64,000 bases of DNA from Sulfitobacter sp. M39 (GCF_021735935.1 NZ_WMDZ01000001.1:2170001-2234000); one strand, 5' to 3'; shown: positions 1 to 9,963, numbered from the stretch's first letter. Numbers and translations are program-made. Notes: generated by a model not told the origin, from the sequence alone.

Positions 1-453
1 CCGTGCGGGGGCGTCGTCACGCGCAGGACCGCGTAGGGTTTCAATGAACCCCATCATCGCCGTCAGCGGGGTGCGCAATTCGTGGCTGACGTTGGCAACA
101 AAATCGCGGCGCATCTGGCTGGCGTTGGTGACCTGTGTGATGTCTTGAAAGCTCAGCAAGACGTAATCCATGCCGGTCACCTTTCGGACGTGCACCCGAA
201 AGGTCGTGTCATTGCCATTGTCGCTGGCCAGATATTGCGCCTCGCGCGGGGTATCATCCTGTTGGCATTGTTCGACCGCATCGACCACCGCCGGCTGGCG
301 CAACACGTTGATGTAATGGCGGTCCAGCGCGCCACGGCCCAGCAGGGCTTGGGCCGGCGCATTCATCGCGACGATACGTTCGGCGCGATCAACGGCAAGT
401 GTAGGCAAAGGCAGCGCTGCCAGCAGATCCGGCAGATGCGGGCGCAGAACCAT
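1..453 (-). CDS. phoR: PhoR-type sensor histidine kinase (N-terminal part, cut by window edge)
   Basis: The 151 codons read from the ATG at 453 stay open to the window edge. They encode a PAS-like sensory domain (roughly residues 10-110) followed by a typical histidine-kinase H-box containing NVSHELRTPL at about 130-140. The catalytic ATPase half lies outside the window. The short N-terminus without membrane segments and the PAS-HisKA order resemble PhoR, the phosphate-starvation kinase, in alphaproteobacteria. It starts 3 bases after the carbonic anhydrase gene and is probably the fourth gene of the yicC-gmk operon. The kinase assignment is firm; PhoR as opposed to another PAS kinase is an inference, and a phoB or pst cluster downstream would settle it. 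Confidence 0.75.
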   Translation of the reverse strand, partial: MVLRPHLPDLLAALPLPTLAVDRAERIVAMNAPAQALLGRGALDRHYINVLRQPAVVDAVEQCQQDDTPREAQYLASDNGNDTTFRVHVRKVTGMDYVLLSFQDITQVTNASQMRRDFVANVSHELRTPLTAMMGFIETLRGPARDDAPAR

Positions 454-455
454 GT

Positions 456-977
456 TCAGACGGGTTTTAGCTGGCTGGCAAAGCGCCGCGCGTTGTCTTG
501 GTAGTGTTTCGCGCTGGCTGTCAGCCCCGCAATCGCCGCCGCGTCCAGATCACGCACAACCTTGCCCGGTGCGCCCATCACAAGCGACCCGTCCGGGATC
601 ACCTTGTTTTCAGTAATCAACGCCCCTGCCCCGATCAGGCAATTCTTGCCGATCTTGGCCCCGTTCAGGATCGTCGCCCCCATTCCCACCAGCGAGTTAT
701 CCCCGATGGTACAGCCGTGCAGCATGACCTTGTGACCGATCGTACAGTTCTCCCCCACGGTCAGCGGGCAGCCCGGGTCCGTATGAAAGACGCAGTTTTC
801 CTGCACATTACTGCCCTTGCCCACGAGGATCAGCTCGTTATCGCCGCGCAGCGTACAGCCGAACCAGACAGAGGCATCTGCCTCGAGCGTCACATTCCCG
901 ATGACATTAGCATCAGGGGCGACCCATGCATCCGCGTGAACCTGCGGGGTGATATCGGCCAAAGCGTAAAGCGTCAT
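456..977 (-). CDS. Gamma-carbonic anhydrase family protein (left-handed beta-helix)
   Basis: A 173-residue protein made almost entirely of hexapeptide repeats (patterns such as [13 protein letters not shown] and [13 protein letters not shown]), the signature of left-handed beta-helix trimers. The spaced histidines of the gamma-class zinc site are present ([14 protein letters not shown]). Proteins of this type are annotated gamma-carbonic anhydrase or YrdA/PaaY; true hydration activity is not proven for most of them. Its ATG overlaps the gmk stop by 4 bases and it is followed closely by phoR, so it is co-transcribed. A general acyltransferase role is less likely because the protein has no extra catalytic domain. 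Confidence 0.85.
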   Translation of the reverse strand: MTLYALADITPQVHADAWVAPDANVIGNVTLEADASVWFGCTLRGDNELILVGKGSNVQENCVFHTDPGCPLTVGENCTIGHKVMLHGCTIGDNSLVGMGATILNGAKIGKNCLIGAGALITENKVIPDGSLVMGAPGKVVRDLDAAAIAGLTASAKHYQDNARRFASQLKPV

Positions 978-1615
978 TTCGTGTCCTCGAATTCTGATTG
1001 CAGCGCGCGCACATGATCCACCAGTTTCGGCTGCTGCGAAAGGCGCAATCTTTCGGCGGTGATGATCGACTTCAGCTTGGCCTCTGTTTCGGTCAGGTCA
1101 TCATTGACCAGCACGTAGTCGTAACCGTCCCAATGGCTGATCTCGTCCCAGCTTTTCTCCATCCGCAAAGCGATGGTATCGGGGGCGTCCTGACCACGGG
1201 TTTCCAGACGCCGCCGCAGTTCTTTGATCGAGGGCGGCAGGATAAAGATCGACAGCACGTGCTGCTTGAGCGTCGAGTTGCTGATCTGCTGCGCGCCCTG
1301 CCAATCCACGTCGAACAGCACGTCGCGGCCGCTGTCGATCGCCTTTTGCACCGGTCCCTTGGGCGAGCCGTAATAGTTGTTGAAGACGCGGGCGTGCTCC
1401 AGCATATCGCCATCGTTCACCATGGCGCGGAAATCATCCTCGGCTGTGAAAAAGTAGTCCTTGCCGTCTTCCTCGCCGACACGCGGTGCGCGGGTGGTGG
1501 CCGAAACAGAGAATTCAAGCGAGGTATCCCAATCGCGCAGCTTGCGGGCCAGCGTCGATTTACCCGCCCCCGAGGGCGAGCTGAGGATGATCAATAGGCC
1601 GCGTCGGTCGCTCAT
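974..1615 (-). CDS. gmk: Guanylate kinase
   Basis: Phosphorylates GMP to GDP with ATP in the cytoplasm. The 213-residue length is normal. The P-loop [10 protein letters not shown] lies at residues 12-21, followed by the GMP-binding segment with [10 protein letters not shown] and the DVDWQGAQQ motif. The gene sits 4 bases after yicC and overlaps the next gene by 4 bases, so translation is probably coupled. The yicC-gmk pairing is common in alphaproteobacteria. Nothing is unusual. Confidence 0.97.
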   Translation of the reverse strand: MSDRRGLLIILSSPSGAGKSTLARKLRDWDTSLEFSVSATTRAPRVGEEDGKDYFFTAEDDFRAMVNDGDMLEHARVFNNYYGSPKGPVQKAIDSGRDVLFDVDWQGAQQISNSTLKQHVLSIFILPPSIKELRRRLETRGQDAPDTIALRMEKSWDEISHWDGYDYVLVNDDLTETEAKLKSIITAERLRLSQQPKLVDHVRALQSEFEDTK

Positions 1616-1618
1616 GTC

Positions 1619-2509
1619 TTACTCCACATTTTGCACTTGTTCGCGCATCTGGTCTATCACCGCCTTCAAGGCCAGCCCGATCTGGGTCAGCGCGGTGTTT
1701 TGTGCCTTGGAGCACAGTGTATTGGCCTCGCGGTTGAACTCCTGCATCAGGAAATCCAGCTTGCGCCCCACGGCCCCGTCCTGCGCCAGCAAGGCGCGGG
1801 CGGCATCCACATGGGCGTGCAGGCGGTCGATCTCTTCGGTGATGTCGGATTTGACGGCGATCAGCGCCAGTTCCTGCGCCAGCCGGTCAGCGTCCACACC
1901 TTCGGCATTGTCCAGCACCCGCGTAAGATTGCGTTGCAACGTCTGTGCCATCTCGTCCTTGCGCGTCTCGGCCAGCGCGGCGGCCTGTGTCGTCAGCTCT
2001 GCCACCTGCGTCAGCTGCGCTTCCAGCACCTGCGCCAAGGCAGCCCCTTCGCGGGCGCGCATGTCGTTAAAATCGGCAAACACCGTGGGAAATTCCGCCA
2101 GCAGTGTCGCGCAAAGGGCGGCCACATCATCCACCGTCGTCGCCTGCTCAAGCACGCCGCGCATGGTCACGATGTCGGTTGCCTTGGATGGCGCAAGCGA
2201 GATACCTGCATCCATCGCGCGCGCTTCGATCTGGTGCAGCGCATCCAGCACGACCTCAAGCTGATCCGCGTTCACCGTCAAAGCGCCAGAACCATCCTCG
2301 CGGGTGATCCGAAGGTTGCAGGTGACATTGCCGCGGGCGATGGCAGCGCCGAGCGTCTTGCGCAGGCCGGCTTCCAGCCCGTCGATCCAGTCGGGCACAC
2401 GCAGGCGCAGGTCGAGCCCCTTGCCGTTGACCGATCGCAATTCCCACCCCCAACTGTGCGGGCCGGACGCACCACTGGCCGAGGCGAAACCCGTCATTGA
2501 ACGTATCAT
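1619..2509 (-). CDS. yicC: YicC family endoribonuclease
   Basis: I start the protein at the ATG at 2509 because it gives MIRSMTGFA, the near-invariant N-terminus of YicC; an upstream ATG at 2584 would add 25 unconserved residues. The 296-residue product has the N-terminal YicC-like region and the C-terminal DUF1732 segment with EIDRLHAHVD and LDFLMQEFNREANTL. E. coli YicC is described as an endoribonuclease affecting sRNA turnover; transfer of that role here rests on homology. It leads the gmk operon. Confidence 0.93.
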   Translation of the reverse strand: MIRSMTGFASASGASGPHSWGWELRSVNGKGLDLRLRVPDWIDGLEAGLRKTLGAAIARGNVTCNLRITREDGSGALTVNADQLEVVLDALHQIEARAMDAGISLAPSKATDIVTMRGVLEQATTVDDVAALCATLLAEFPTVFADFNDMRAREGAALAQVLEAQLTQVAELTTQAAALAETRKDEMAQTLQRNLTRVLDNAEGVDADRLAQELALIAVKSDITEEIDRLHAHVDAARALLAQDGAVGRKLDFLMQEFNREANTLCSKAQNTALTQIGLALKAVIDQMREQVQNVE

Positions 2510-2737
2510 GGCATGGTCCTTGTCGATTGCGATTGTTGCGCGCCTTAAAAGGGAAACTCGCAAATGGGGCAAGTAAAAAGCCATTCTGCCGCGCGAGGTA
2601 TCCCCTTAACGGTCCGTTAACCAAGTTTGCTGTTATATCTACAAATTACCGCTGATTTGACTAAACTCAGGCAATAATTCGCGGCCCCGCTGCCGCCCCC
2701 CGTCCCGCTCTTGTCCCGACCGCAATAAGGCTGCCCG

Positions 2738-3397
2738 ATGAAACATCTTCCCCCTTTGGATGACATGCCCCAGACCGCCTCTCGTCGCAGGATGCCGCCG
2801 CCGACACCCGCGATGGTTGACGTGCAGGCCTATTGGCAGGGGTTGTGCCGTGGTCAGCCGGTCCCGTTCCGGTCGCAGATCGATCCCGCACAGATCACTT
2901 CGGTGCTTGACCGCGCCTTTGTTCTGGAACGCAGGCGGTCTGAACTGGCGCGGTTTCGCGTCGCCGGATCGCAGTTGTGCACTGCCATGGGGATGGACCT
3001 GCGCGGTATGCCGATGATCTCGTTGTTCGACCCGTCCGAGCGTCGCCGCTGCAGCGATTGGCTGGATCACATTCTGTCACAGCCCGCCACCGGAGAGATG
3101 ACGCTCACCGCGGGGGATGCGACCGTTCAGGCGCGTATGCTGGTGCTGCCGCTGCGCAGTGACATGGGGCAGATCGACCGGATGCTTGGCTGTCTTGAAG
3201 TCACATCCAATGCCATCGAGCATCCGGGGTTGTATCGCATCGGCGATCTTGCCACGACACCGATCCCGCGCCCGCCACGGGCGGACGTGGCAGAGGAAAC
3301 CCATACGCCCTGCCCCGAAGGTTTCGCCGATCCCGCCGCGCGTTTTGCCGCGCGGTCCGGTCGCAACCGGCCAGCCTATCTACGGGTCGTGAAGTAA
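2738..3397 (+). CDS. PAS domain-containing protein (PAS_5 type)
   Basis: A 219-residue soluble protein without signal peptide. Residues about 25-160 resemble the PAS_5 family (PF07310) of alphaproteobacteria: an N-terminal segment MVDVQAYWQGLC, a core with FRVAGSQLCTAMGMDLRGMP, and a final strand LRSDMGQIDRMLGCLEV. No output domain is attached, so it may sense or bind a ligand for another protein. It is a single gene, followed by a strong bidirectional terminator. The C-terminal 60 residues are proline- and arginine-rich and probably disordered. The function is unknown. Confidence 0.75.
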   Translation: MKHLPPLDDMPQTASRRRMPPPTPAMVDVQAYWQGLCRGQPVPFRSQIDPAQITSVLDRAFVLERRRSELARFRVAGSQLCTAMGMDLRGMPMISLFDPSERRRCSDWLDHILSQPATGEMTLTAGDATVQARMLVLPLRSDMGQIDRMLGCLEVTSNAIEHPGLYRIGDLATTPIPRPPRADVAEETHTPCPEGFADPAARFAARSGRNRPAYLRVVK

Positions 3398-3443
3398 ACA
3401 TCGTAGCCCCGATGTGACGCCCCCCAGTGCCGCAAAAGAAAAA

Positions 3444-3475
3444 GGCCGCGCATGATGATATGCGCGGCCTTCCTT
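3444..3475. terminator. Bidirectional intrinsic terminator
   Basis: A perfect 10-bp stem, GGCCGCGCAT at 3444-3453 and ATGCGCGGCC at 3460-3469, closes a 6-base loop. It is flanked by A-rich sequence on the left and T-rich on the right, so it can stop transcription from the PAS gene and from the DAHP synthase gene, which converge here. Confidence 0.85.
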
Positions 3476-3494
3476 ATTGCATAAGCGTCAGCCG

Positions 3495-4865
3495 TTATAC
3501 GACGGCTTTGACCTGTTGGTTCGTCCGGCGTGCCGACAGTTCCTCGGCCACGAGGAAGGCAAGCTCCAGCGACTGGCTGGCGTTCAGACGCGGGTCGCAG
3601 GCAGTGTGGTAGCGATCAGACAGGTCTTCGTCCTGAACGGCGCGGACACCACCAGTACATTCTGTCACATCCTGACCGGTCATCTCAAAGTGGACGCCAC
3701 CGGGCACGGTGCCCTCGGCGGCATGCACCGCAAAGAATTCGCGCACTTCGCGCAGCACGGAATCGAAGGGCCGCGTTTTATAGCCGCTTGAGGATTTAAT
3801 TGTGTTGCCGTGCATTGCGTCACAGGTCCAGACGACATTCGCGCCCTCTTCCTGCACGGTCTTGATCAGACGTGGCAGGTGTTCACCCACATTGCCGGCC
3901 CCGAAACGCGCGATCAGGGTCAGGCGACCTTCTTCGTTTTCGGGGTTCAGCTTGTGCATCAACAGCTTGAGGTCATCGCTGGTCATCGTCGGGCCGCACT
4001 TCAGACCGATGGGGTTCTGAACGCCGCGGGCAAATTCCACATGCGCGCCATCGGGCTGACGTGTCCGGTCGCCGATCCAGATCATGTGACCCGAGCCCGC
4101 CAGCCATTTGCCGGTCTGGCTGTCCTGACGGCACAGTGCCTCTTCGTATTCCAGCAGCAGCGATTCGTGGCTTGTATAATATTCCACCGATTGCAGCGTA
4201 TGCGCCGTCTCGGACGTGACACCAGCCGCCGCCATGAAATCAAGCGTGTCTGAAATGCGGTTCGCGATCTCGCGGTATTTTTCCGCCTTTTCGCTTTCGG
4301 TAAAGCCCAGGGTCCAGCCGTGCACCTGATGCACATCGGCATAGCCGCCGGTCGAGAACGCCCGGATCAGGTTCAGGGTCGCGGCGGCCTGTGTGTAGGC
4401 GCGCAGCATCTTTTTAGGATCGGGAATGCGGGCGTCGGCGGTAAAGGCGAGCTCGTTGATGATGTCACCGCGGTAGCTTGGCAGTTCCACCCCATCCACG
4501 GTTTCGGTCGGCGCTGAACGCGGCTTGGCGAACTGCCCCGCCATGCGGCCCAGCTTGATCACCGGCACCTTGGCACCGTGGGTCAGCACGATGGCCATCT
4601 GCAACATCACCTTGAAGGTGTCGCGGATCATATCGCTGCTGAATTGTTCAAAGCTTTCGGCGCAATCGCCGCCCTGAAGCAAGAACGCCTCGCCACGGCC
4701 CGCCGCCGCCAGATGCTTTTTCAGCCGCCGCGCTTCACCCGCAAAGACCAACAATGGATAACGGGACAATTCAGCTTCGACCGCGCGCAGCGCGTCCTGA
4801 TCAGGATAGTCGGGCATCTGGATCCGCGGTTTGTCGCGCCAGCTTGATTTTGTCCAATCGGTCAT
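3495..4865 (-). CDS. aroG: Class II 3-deoxy-7-phosphoheptulonate synthase (DAHP synthase)
   Basis: Condenses phosphoenolpyruvate and erythrose-4-phosphate in the first step of the shikimate pathway. The 456-residue length and the motifs [21 protein letters not shown], and the [17 protein letters not shown] segment identify the plant/Mycobacterium-like class II family rather than the E. coli type. Metal-site residues (the GGDC cysteine, the H of DAMHGN and the E of [12 protein letters not shown]) are all present. Two adjacent ATGs exist at 4868 and 4865; I prefer the second for spacing to GGAG. The gene is monocistronic and divergent from the GlxA-type regulator. The symbol is the common usage and is not certain. 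Confidence 0.93.
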   Translation of the reverse strand: MTDWTKSSWRDKPRIQMPDYPDQDALRAVEAELSRYPLLVFAGEARRLKKHLAAAGRGEAFLLQGGDCAESFEQFSSDMIRDTFKVMLQMAIVLTHGAKVPVIKLGRMAGQFAKPRSAPTETVDGVELPSYRGDIINELAFTADARIPDPKKMLRAYTQAAATLNLIRAFSTGGYADVHQVHGWTLGFTESEKAEKYREIANRISDTLDFMAAAGVTSETAHTLQSVEYYTSHESLLLEYEEALCRQDSQTGKWLAGSGHMIWIGDRTRQPDGAHVEFARGVQNPIGLKCGPTMTSDDLKLLMHKLNPENEEGRLTLIARFGAGNVGEHLPRLIKTVQEEGANVVWTCDAMHGNTIKSSSGYKTRPFDSVLREVREFFAVHAAEGTVPGGVHFEMTGQDVTECTGGVRAVQDEDLSDRYHTACDPRLNASQSLELAFLVAEELSARRTNQQVKAVV

Positions 4866-5069
4866 CATTTTTCTCCGAAGTCCGCAGCGCCCGAAGTGTC
4901 AGGCGCAAACATTGTGAAATTGTGGTATATAAAGGTCTGACCCAAGTGACCAGAACCGAAATTCACCCTATTGACCTTCGCCCCCGCCCGTGGGCAAGGT
5001 TTTCGGCAGGTTTTTGAGGGCAGCGCCCACTTTGCCCCAACGTATAACGCAAACCTGAAAGGCGACGTG

Positions 5070-6074
5070 ATGAGCGACACCCGTCTGGCCAACCGCATTC
5101 TTCCTGACACCGAAAAGACACGGCGCTTTGTCTTTGTGCTGCTTGAAAACTTTACCATGCTCAGCTTTGCCTCGGCGGTGGAATGTCTGCGCATCGCCAA
5201 CCGCATGGCGGGCCGTCCGGCCTATGACTGGCGTCTGATCGGCGAGGATGGCGGGCGCGTGCGCTGTTCGGCAGGGGCAGAATTCACGCTGGACGGCGAT
5301 CTTGACGATCTGGGCCGCGACGACACGCTGGTGGTGTGCAGCGGCATCGACGTGCAGGCGGCGACGACAAAGAAGCTGCTGGGATGGCTGCGCCGGGAGG
5401 CCCGCAAGGGCATGATGGTCGGCGGTCTGTGCACGGCCGCCTTTACGCTGGCCAAGGCCGGATTGCTGGACGGGAAGAAAGCCACGATCCACTGGGAAAA
5501 TCAGGATAGCTTCAGCGAAGACTTCGAGGACGTCACACTGACGAAATCGGTCTTTGTGGTGGACGGCAACCGGATGACCACAGCGGGCGGGACATCCTCG
5601 ATCGATCTGATGCTCAAGCTGATTGCCGACGATCTGGGCGAGGATCTGGCAAATGCCGTCGCCGACCAGCTGATCTATAGCTCCATCCGCACGGATCAGG
5701 ACACGCAGCGTCTGTCGGTGCCCACCCGTATCGGCGTGCGGCATCCCAAGCTGGGTCAGGTCATCCAGATGATGGAGGCCAATATCGAAGAGCCCATCAG
5801 CCCGTCATCATTGGCGCGCGATGTCGGCATGTCCACGCGGCAGCTTGAACGGCTGTTCCGCCGCTACCTCAACCGCAGCCCCAAACGCTATTACATGGAA
5901 CTGCGTCTGCAAAAGGCGCGGAACCTGCTGATGCAAACGGATATGAGCGTGATCAACGTGGCGCTGGCCTGTGGCTTTGCCTCGCCGTCGCATTTTTCCA
6001 AATGCTACCGTGCGCATTATAACACCACACCCTACCGCGAACGCGGGTCCCATGCGGCCAAGCCTGTCGCCTAA
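5070..6074 (+). CDS. GlxA family AraC-type transcriptional regulator
   Basis: The start at 5070 has a good Shine-Dalgarno (AAAGGCG) and gives 334 residues; a longer frame from 4971 lacks one. Residues about 12-190 form a DJ-1/PfpI-like (class I amidotransferase-like) domain that keeps the elbow GGLCTAAFTL. Residues about 215-320 hold two AraC-type helix-turn-helix units (SPSSLARDVGMSTRQLERLF). In this family GbdR and CdhR regulate glycine-betaine and carnitine catabolism, and that role is a reasonable guess for a marine bacterium, but no target genes are adjacent. Its stop codon overlaps the stop of the convergent dehydrogenase gene. Confidence 0.88.
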   Translation: MSDTRLANRILPDTEKTRRFVFVLLENFTMLSFASAVECLRIANRMAGRPAYDWRLIGEDGGRVRCSAGAEFTLDGDLDDLGRDDTLVVCSGIDVQAATTKKLLGWLRREARKGMMVGGLCTAAFTLAKAGLLDGKKATIHWENQDSFSEDFEDVTLTKSVFVVDGNRMTTAGGTSSIDLMLKLIADDLGEDLANAVADQLIYSSIRTDQDTQRLSVPTRIGVRHPKLGQVIQMMEANIEEPISPSSLARDVGMSTRQLERLFRRYLNRSPKRYYMELRLQKARNLLMQTDMSVINVALACGFASPSHFSKCYRAHYNTTPYRERGSHAAKPVA

Positions 6075-7180
6075 TTGTTACTGATCCGGTACACCGCCCC
6101 GTTCCCGACCGAGATAAACCAGATCGCGCCGTCCGGCGCCTCTATGATGTCGCGAACCCGTGCCGTGGCGGGGGTAGAAATTTGCGCCACCTCGGCCAGC
6201 GGGTCGCCCTGTAGCCGCGCGATATAATTGAACTTGAGTGCGCCGACGAAGATATCGCCCCGCCAGTCGGGAAACATCTTGCCCGAATAGACCAGCAACC
6301 CCGAGGGCGCTATGGACGGATCCCAGTAGAAGACGGGCTGCTCCATCCCCTCTTTCGCTGTGCCTTCGCCGATCTTGGCACCGGAGTAGTGACGCCCGTA
6401 GGATATCACCGGCCAGCCGTAATTTGCGCCCTTGCGGACCGCGTTAACCTCGTCCCCGCCGCGCGCGCCATGTTCTGACACCCAAAGGTTGCCCTCCAGA
6501 TCAAGCCCTGCCCCTTGCGGGTTGCGATGCCCGTAGGACCAGATTTCCGGCAGCACGTCGTCGCGCCCGACAAACGGGTTATCGGCGGGCACAGTACCGT
6601 CACGGTTCACCCGCACGACGGAGCCGTTGTGCTGCCCCAGATCCTGCGCCGCGGGGCGGTCGCCGCGCTCTCCGACGGTGACGAAAAGCGTGCCATCGCG
6701 CGCCTCGACCACGCGGCTGCCAAAGTGCTGACCGGCGGCAGACCCGCGTGACATGGTAAAGAGATCGCGAAGATTTTCGAGCCGCGCACCATCCTGCGAC
6801 AGCTCTGCCGCGGCGAGCGCGGTACCGGCCCCGCCCTCAAGCGCCTTGGCATAGGTCAGGAAAACGGTGCGCGATCTGTCAAAATCCCGTGCCAGCGTGA
6901 TGTCCAGCAAGCCGCCCTGCCCTGCATCAACGACCTGCGGCGTGCCAGCAACCTCGTGTCTGGCCCCGTCGCGGAGCCGCAACAAGCGGCCGTCGCGTTC
7001 GGTGATCAGCACGTCCCCATTCGGCAAAATCGCCAGCGCCCAAGGCGTATCCAGCCCTGACACCTGCTGGGTGATCCGCAGCTCTTGCGCGACAACGCCC
7101 GCCGCGCCCATGACCGATCCGGCTATGACCAACGCCCCGATGGCCCGTGCGGCCTGATGCATCATCCCCCCGAGAAACAT
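6071..7180 (-). CDS. Exported PQQ-dependent glucose/sorbosone-type sugar dehydrogenase
   Basis: A 369-residue protein with a signal peptide (residues 1 to about 31, ending GVVAQ). The body is a beta-propeller of the GSDH family (PF07995): LDTPWALAILPNGDVLITER near residue 45, FVTVGERGDRP near 170, and the repeated propeller aspartate/glycine patterns. These soluble periplasmic enzymes (the Asd/YliI type) oxidise aldose sugars with PQQ. The substrate is not predictable from sequence. It is transcribed towards the GlxA-type regulator and shares overlapping stop codons with it. The start at 7180 has AGGG six bases upstream. Confidence 0.87.
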   Translation of the reverse strand: MFLGGMMHQAARAIGALVIAGSVMGAAGVVAQELRITQQVSGLDTPWALAILPNGDVLITERDGRLLRLRDGARHEVAGTPQVVDAGQGGLLDITLARDFDRSRTVFLTYAKALEGGAGTALAAAELSQDGARLENLRDLFTMSRGSAAGQHFGSRVVEARDGTLFVTVGERGDRPAAQDLGQHNGSVVRVNRDGTVPADNPFVGRDDVLPEIWSYGHRNPQGAGLDLEGNLWVSEHGARGGDEVNAVRKGANYGWPVISYGRHYSGAKIGEGTAKEGMEQPVFYWDPSIAPSGLLVYSGKMFPDWRGDIFVGALKFNYIARLQGDPLAEVAQISTPATARVRDIIEAPDGAIWFISVGNGAVYRISNN

Positions 7181-7339
7181 GGCTTTCCCTCTTCATACAA
7201 CCTATCCCTGCAAACCTAGCGCAGACAAAGCGTCGATCCACATCATCTTGCGCCACTTTACCTAGGGATAACGCTTTTCTTTTCCAAAATCGCCGCATAG
7301 GCTCTGGCGCAGAACACCATGTTCAACAGGGAGAGAAAC

Positions 7340-8530
7340 ATGAAAAAGATGCTTATGGCCACAACGGCTGCAGCATTGCTGGCCACCAATGCCTATGCCG
7401 ACGCGCACAGCAAAGACGTGAAGCTTGGCGTGATCTTTGGCTACACCGGCCCCATTGAATCGCTGACCGGCATCATGGCGGAAAGCGCCGAGCTCGCCAT
7501 GCAAGAAGTCACCGACAGCGGCATGCTGATGGACGGGGCGACAGTCACCCCCTCGCGCGCGGACACGGGCTGCGTCGATAACGCGCTTGCAACCTCCAGC
7601 GCGGAACGTCTGATCGCCGAAGGGATCAACGGCATTGTGGGCGCTGCCTGCTCTGGCGTGAGCGGCGCGATCTTGCAAAACGCGGCACTGCCAAACGGCA
7701 TGGTGATGATTTCGCCATCCTCCACGTCGCCCGGCCTGACATCCATGGAAGACAACGGTCTGTTCTTCCGCACCGCCCCCTCCGACGCCCGTCAGGGCGA
7801 GGTCATGGCAACCGTGCTGATGGAAGAAGGCGTCAAGGAAGTCGCGGTCACCTATACCAACAATGACTACGGCAAGGGTTTGGCCGACGCGTTCCAGCAG
7901 GCCTATGAAGCCGCTGGTGGGACAATCACCATCTCTGCCGCACATGAAGACGGCAAGGCCGATTACTCTGCCGAGGTTGGCGCGCTGGCCTCTGCCGGTG
8001 GCGACCGTCTGGTGGTTGCGGGCTACGTCGATCAGGGTGGATCGGGCGTCGTGCGCGCGGCGATTGATTCAGGCGCGTTTGACACGTTCCACTTCCCTGA
8101 CGGGATGATCGCGGCGAACCTTGAAAACAACTTCGGCTCCGAGCTGGACGGCTCCACCGGCCAGCACCCCGGCACCGATAGCCCCGGCGCTGACAAATTC
8201 ACCGCGCTGGTCGACGGTGCCTTCGATACGACATCGCCCTTCGCACCGGAAAGCTATGACGCGGCAGCGCTACTGATGCTGGCGATGCAGGCCGCAGGGT
8301 CTTCCGATCCGCAGGTCTATAAGGATCAGGTCATGTCGGTTGCGAACGCCCCCGGCGAAAAGATCTATCCGGGTGAGCTGGCCAAGGCGCTGCAAATCCT
8401 CAAGGACGGCGGCGAAGTCGACTATGAAGGCGCAACCGCGGTTGAACTGATCGGCCCCGGTGAATCCGCTGGCAGCTACCGTCAAATCAAGATCGAAGAC
8501 GGCAAGATCACGACGGTTCAATACCGCTAG
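7340..8530 (+). CDS. ABC transporter substrate-binding protein, branched-chain amino-acid type
   Basis: I take the ATG at 7340, preceded by AGGGAGAG, as the start; the frame is open further upstream without a ribosome site. The 396-residue product has a clear signal peptide (MKKMLMATTAAALLATNAYA) and a Peripla_BP_6 (Leu/Ile/Val-binding-like) fold with VKLGVIFGYTGPIES, GAACSGVSGAIL and AVTYTNNDYGKGLADAF. It is the first gene of a transporter operon running to 13557. A terminator-like hairpin directly after it probably boosts its level over the downstream genes. Actual ligands may be amino acids, amides or other small polar compounds. Confidence 0.93.
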   Translation: MKKMLMATTAAALLATNAYADAHSKDVKLGVIFGYTGPIESLTGIMAESAELAMQEVTDSGMLMDGATVTPSRADTGCVDNALATSSAERLIAEGINGIVGAACSGVSGAILQNAALPNGMVMISPSSTSPGLTSMEDNGLFFRTAPSDARQGEVMATVLMEEGVKEVAVTYTNNDYGKGLADAFQQAYEAAGGTITISAAHEDGKADYSAEVGALASAGGDRLVVAGYVDQGGSGVVRAAIDSGAFDTFHFPDGMIAANLENNFGSELDGSTGQHPGTDSPGADKFTALVDGAFDTTSPFAPESYDAAALLMLAMQAAGSSDPQVYKDQVMSVANAPGEKIYPGELAKALQILKDGGEVDYEGATAVELIGPGESAGSYRQIKIEDGKITTVQYR

Positions 8531-8550
8531 CATCACATGACGTGACAGAA

Positions 8551-8583
8551 AACAGCCCGGTGCATTGCGACCGGGCTGTTTTT
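8551..8583 (+). terminator. Intra-operon hairpin after the binding-protein gene
   Basis: AACAGCCCGGT (8551-8561) pairs perfectly with ACCGGGCTGTT (8570-8580) and is followed by further T residues. Lying between the binding-protein gene and the ATPase gene, it is best read as a partial terminator or mRNA-stabilising hairpin, as is common after periplasmic binding-protein genes. Confidence 0.75.
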
Positions 8584-8620
8584 GCAACGGGGCTTCGGCA
8601 CCGCACGGGGAGACTACAAA

Positions 8621-9400
8621 ATGATCGTCGTAGACGACATCCATAAACATTTCGGCGGGTTCCACGCCGTGGACGGGGCCAATCTGACCATTGGCAAAGG
8701 CACGATCACCGGTTTGATCGGCCCGAACGGTGCTGGCAAAACGACGCTATTCAACGTGATCGCGGGGGTGCTGAAACCGACCTCGGGGCGCGTCACGATG
8801 GACGGCGAGGATATTACCGGCCTGCCCCCCCATACGCTGTTTCACAAAGGGCTGCTGCGGACCTTCCAGATCGCGCATGAATTCTCGTCGATGACCTGCC
8901 GCGAGAACCTGATGATGGTGCCCGGCGATCAGGCGGGCGAGACGCTGTGGAACACATGGTTCGGGCGCAAGCGCATTGCCGATCAGGAGCGCGCCTTGCG
9001 CGCCAAAGCCGACGAGGTGCTTGAGTTTCTGACGGTCGAACATCTGGCCGAGCAAAAGGCGGGTCAGATTTCCGGCGGTCAGAAAAAGCTGCTAGAACTA
9101 GGGCGCACCATGATGGTCGACGCCAAGATCGTGTTCCTTGACGAGGTCGGGGCCGGTGTGAACCGCACGCTGCTTAATACCATCGGTGACGCGATCATCC
9201 GGCTGAACAAGGAACGCGGCTATACCTTTGTCGTGATTGAACACGACATGGATTTCATCGGCCGTCTGTGTGATCCGGTGATCTGTATGGCCGAGGGCAA
9301 GGTTCTTGCGCAGGGCACCCTACCCGAGATCAAGGCCAACGAACAGGTGATCGAGGCCTATCTGGGCACCGGGCTCAAGAACAAGGCCGTGCCTGCATGA
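8621..9400 (+). CDS. livG: ABC transporter ATP-binding protein (LivG type)
   Basis: The 259-residue protein begins MIVVDDIHKHFGGFHAV at 8621, preceded by a GGGGAG site. It carries Walker A (GPNGAGKT), the Q-loop, the signature ISGGQKKLLELG, Walker B (IVFLDEVGAGVN) and the switch histidine (VIEHDMDFI), with the LivG-family C-terminal extension. It energises branched-chain amino-acid-type uptake together with the second ATPase at 9975. The 3' end overlaps the next gene by 4 bases. Note EVGAG instead of the usual EPxAG after Walker B. Confidence 0.93.
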   Translation: MIVVDDIHKHFGGFHAVDGANLTIGKGTITGLIGPNGAGKTTLFNVIAGVLKPTSGRVTMDGEDITGLPPHTLFHKGLLRTFQIAHEFSSMTCRENLMMVPGDQAGETLWNTWFGRKRIADQERALRAKADEVLEFLTVEHLAEQKAGQISGGQKKLLELGRTMMVDAKIVFLDEVGAGVNRTLLNTIGDAIIRLNKERGYTFVVIEHDMDFIGRLCDPVICMAEGKVLAQGTLPEIKANEQVIEAYLGTGLKNKAVPA

Positions 9401-9963
9401 GACGGATGGCCACCGCATTGACCCTCTGCGCGGGATTTGCCCTGCCGCAGGCCGCTGCGGCCTGTGCGCAGCTGTCGGCGCAGGTCTGGATGTGCGATCG
9501 GGGCACCCCGTGGGAAGAAGCAACCTGGGACACGGTCGGCGACGGCTCCACCCGCTATCTGGGCGAGGTGATCCTGAACTTCACCCAAGAATGGCCCGGG
9601 TACGACATCGCCGACGGCACCTCGACGCTGGAAGAGCAATACGAGACCTATAGCGCCTGGATCGCGGCGGATGGCGGCCCTGCCCCCGAGGTGCTGAAGG
9701 TCGACCGGATCGACACCCCGATGGGCACGACCCTGCGCCACCTGCAATATGACGAGATCGAAGGCGACCGCACCATGAGCGCGGTCATGTTGTCGGATGT
9801 CGGATCAGCGCGGATTATGCTGTATCTCGATACCACCGACACGATGCCTTTGGATGAAATGGACAAGATGTCCTTTGAGGTGGCCATGATGCTGCGCGAC
9901 ACCTGTGCGGATGAGATATCCTGCGCCGCGCCCATCCCTGCGGCAGCCCTGGACACCGAATGA
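9397..9963 (+). CDS. Exported protein of unknown function inside the ABC transporter operon
   Basis: A 188-residue protein with an N-terminal signal peptide (cleavage about residue 21, LPQAAA-A). The mature part is acidic, has four cysteines that could pair (near the N-terminus, ACAQ and MCDR, and near the C-terminus, TCADE and ISC), and shows no domain I recognise. It overlaps livG by 4 bases and the second ATPase frame begins at once, so it is translationally embedded in the operon. It could be an accessory periplasmic factor for the transporter. The reading frame is convincing; the function is unknown. Confidence 0.75.
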   Translation: MRRMATALTLCAGFALPQAAAACAQLSAQVWMCDRGTPWEEATWDTVGDGSTRYLGEVILNFTQEWPGYDIADGTSTLEEQYETYSAWIAADGGPAPEVLKVDRIDTPMGTTLRHLQYDEIEGDRTMSAVMLSDVGSARIMLYLDTTDTMPLDEMDKMSFEVAMMLRDTCADEISCAAPIPAAALDTE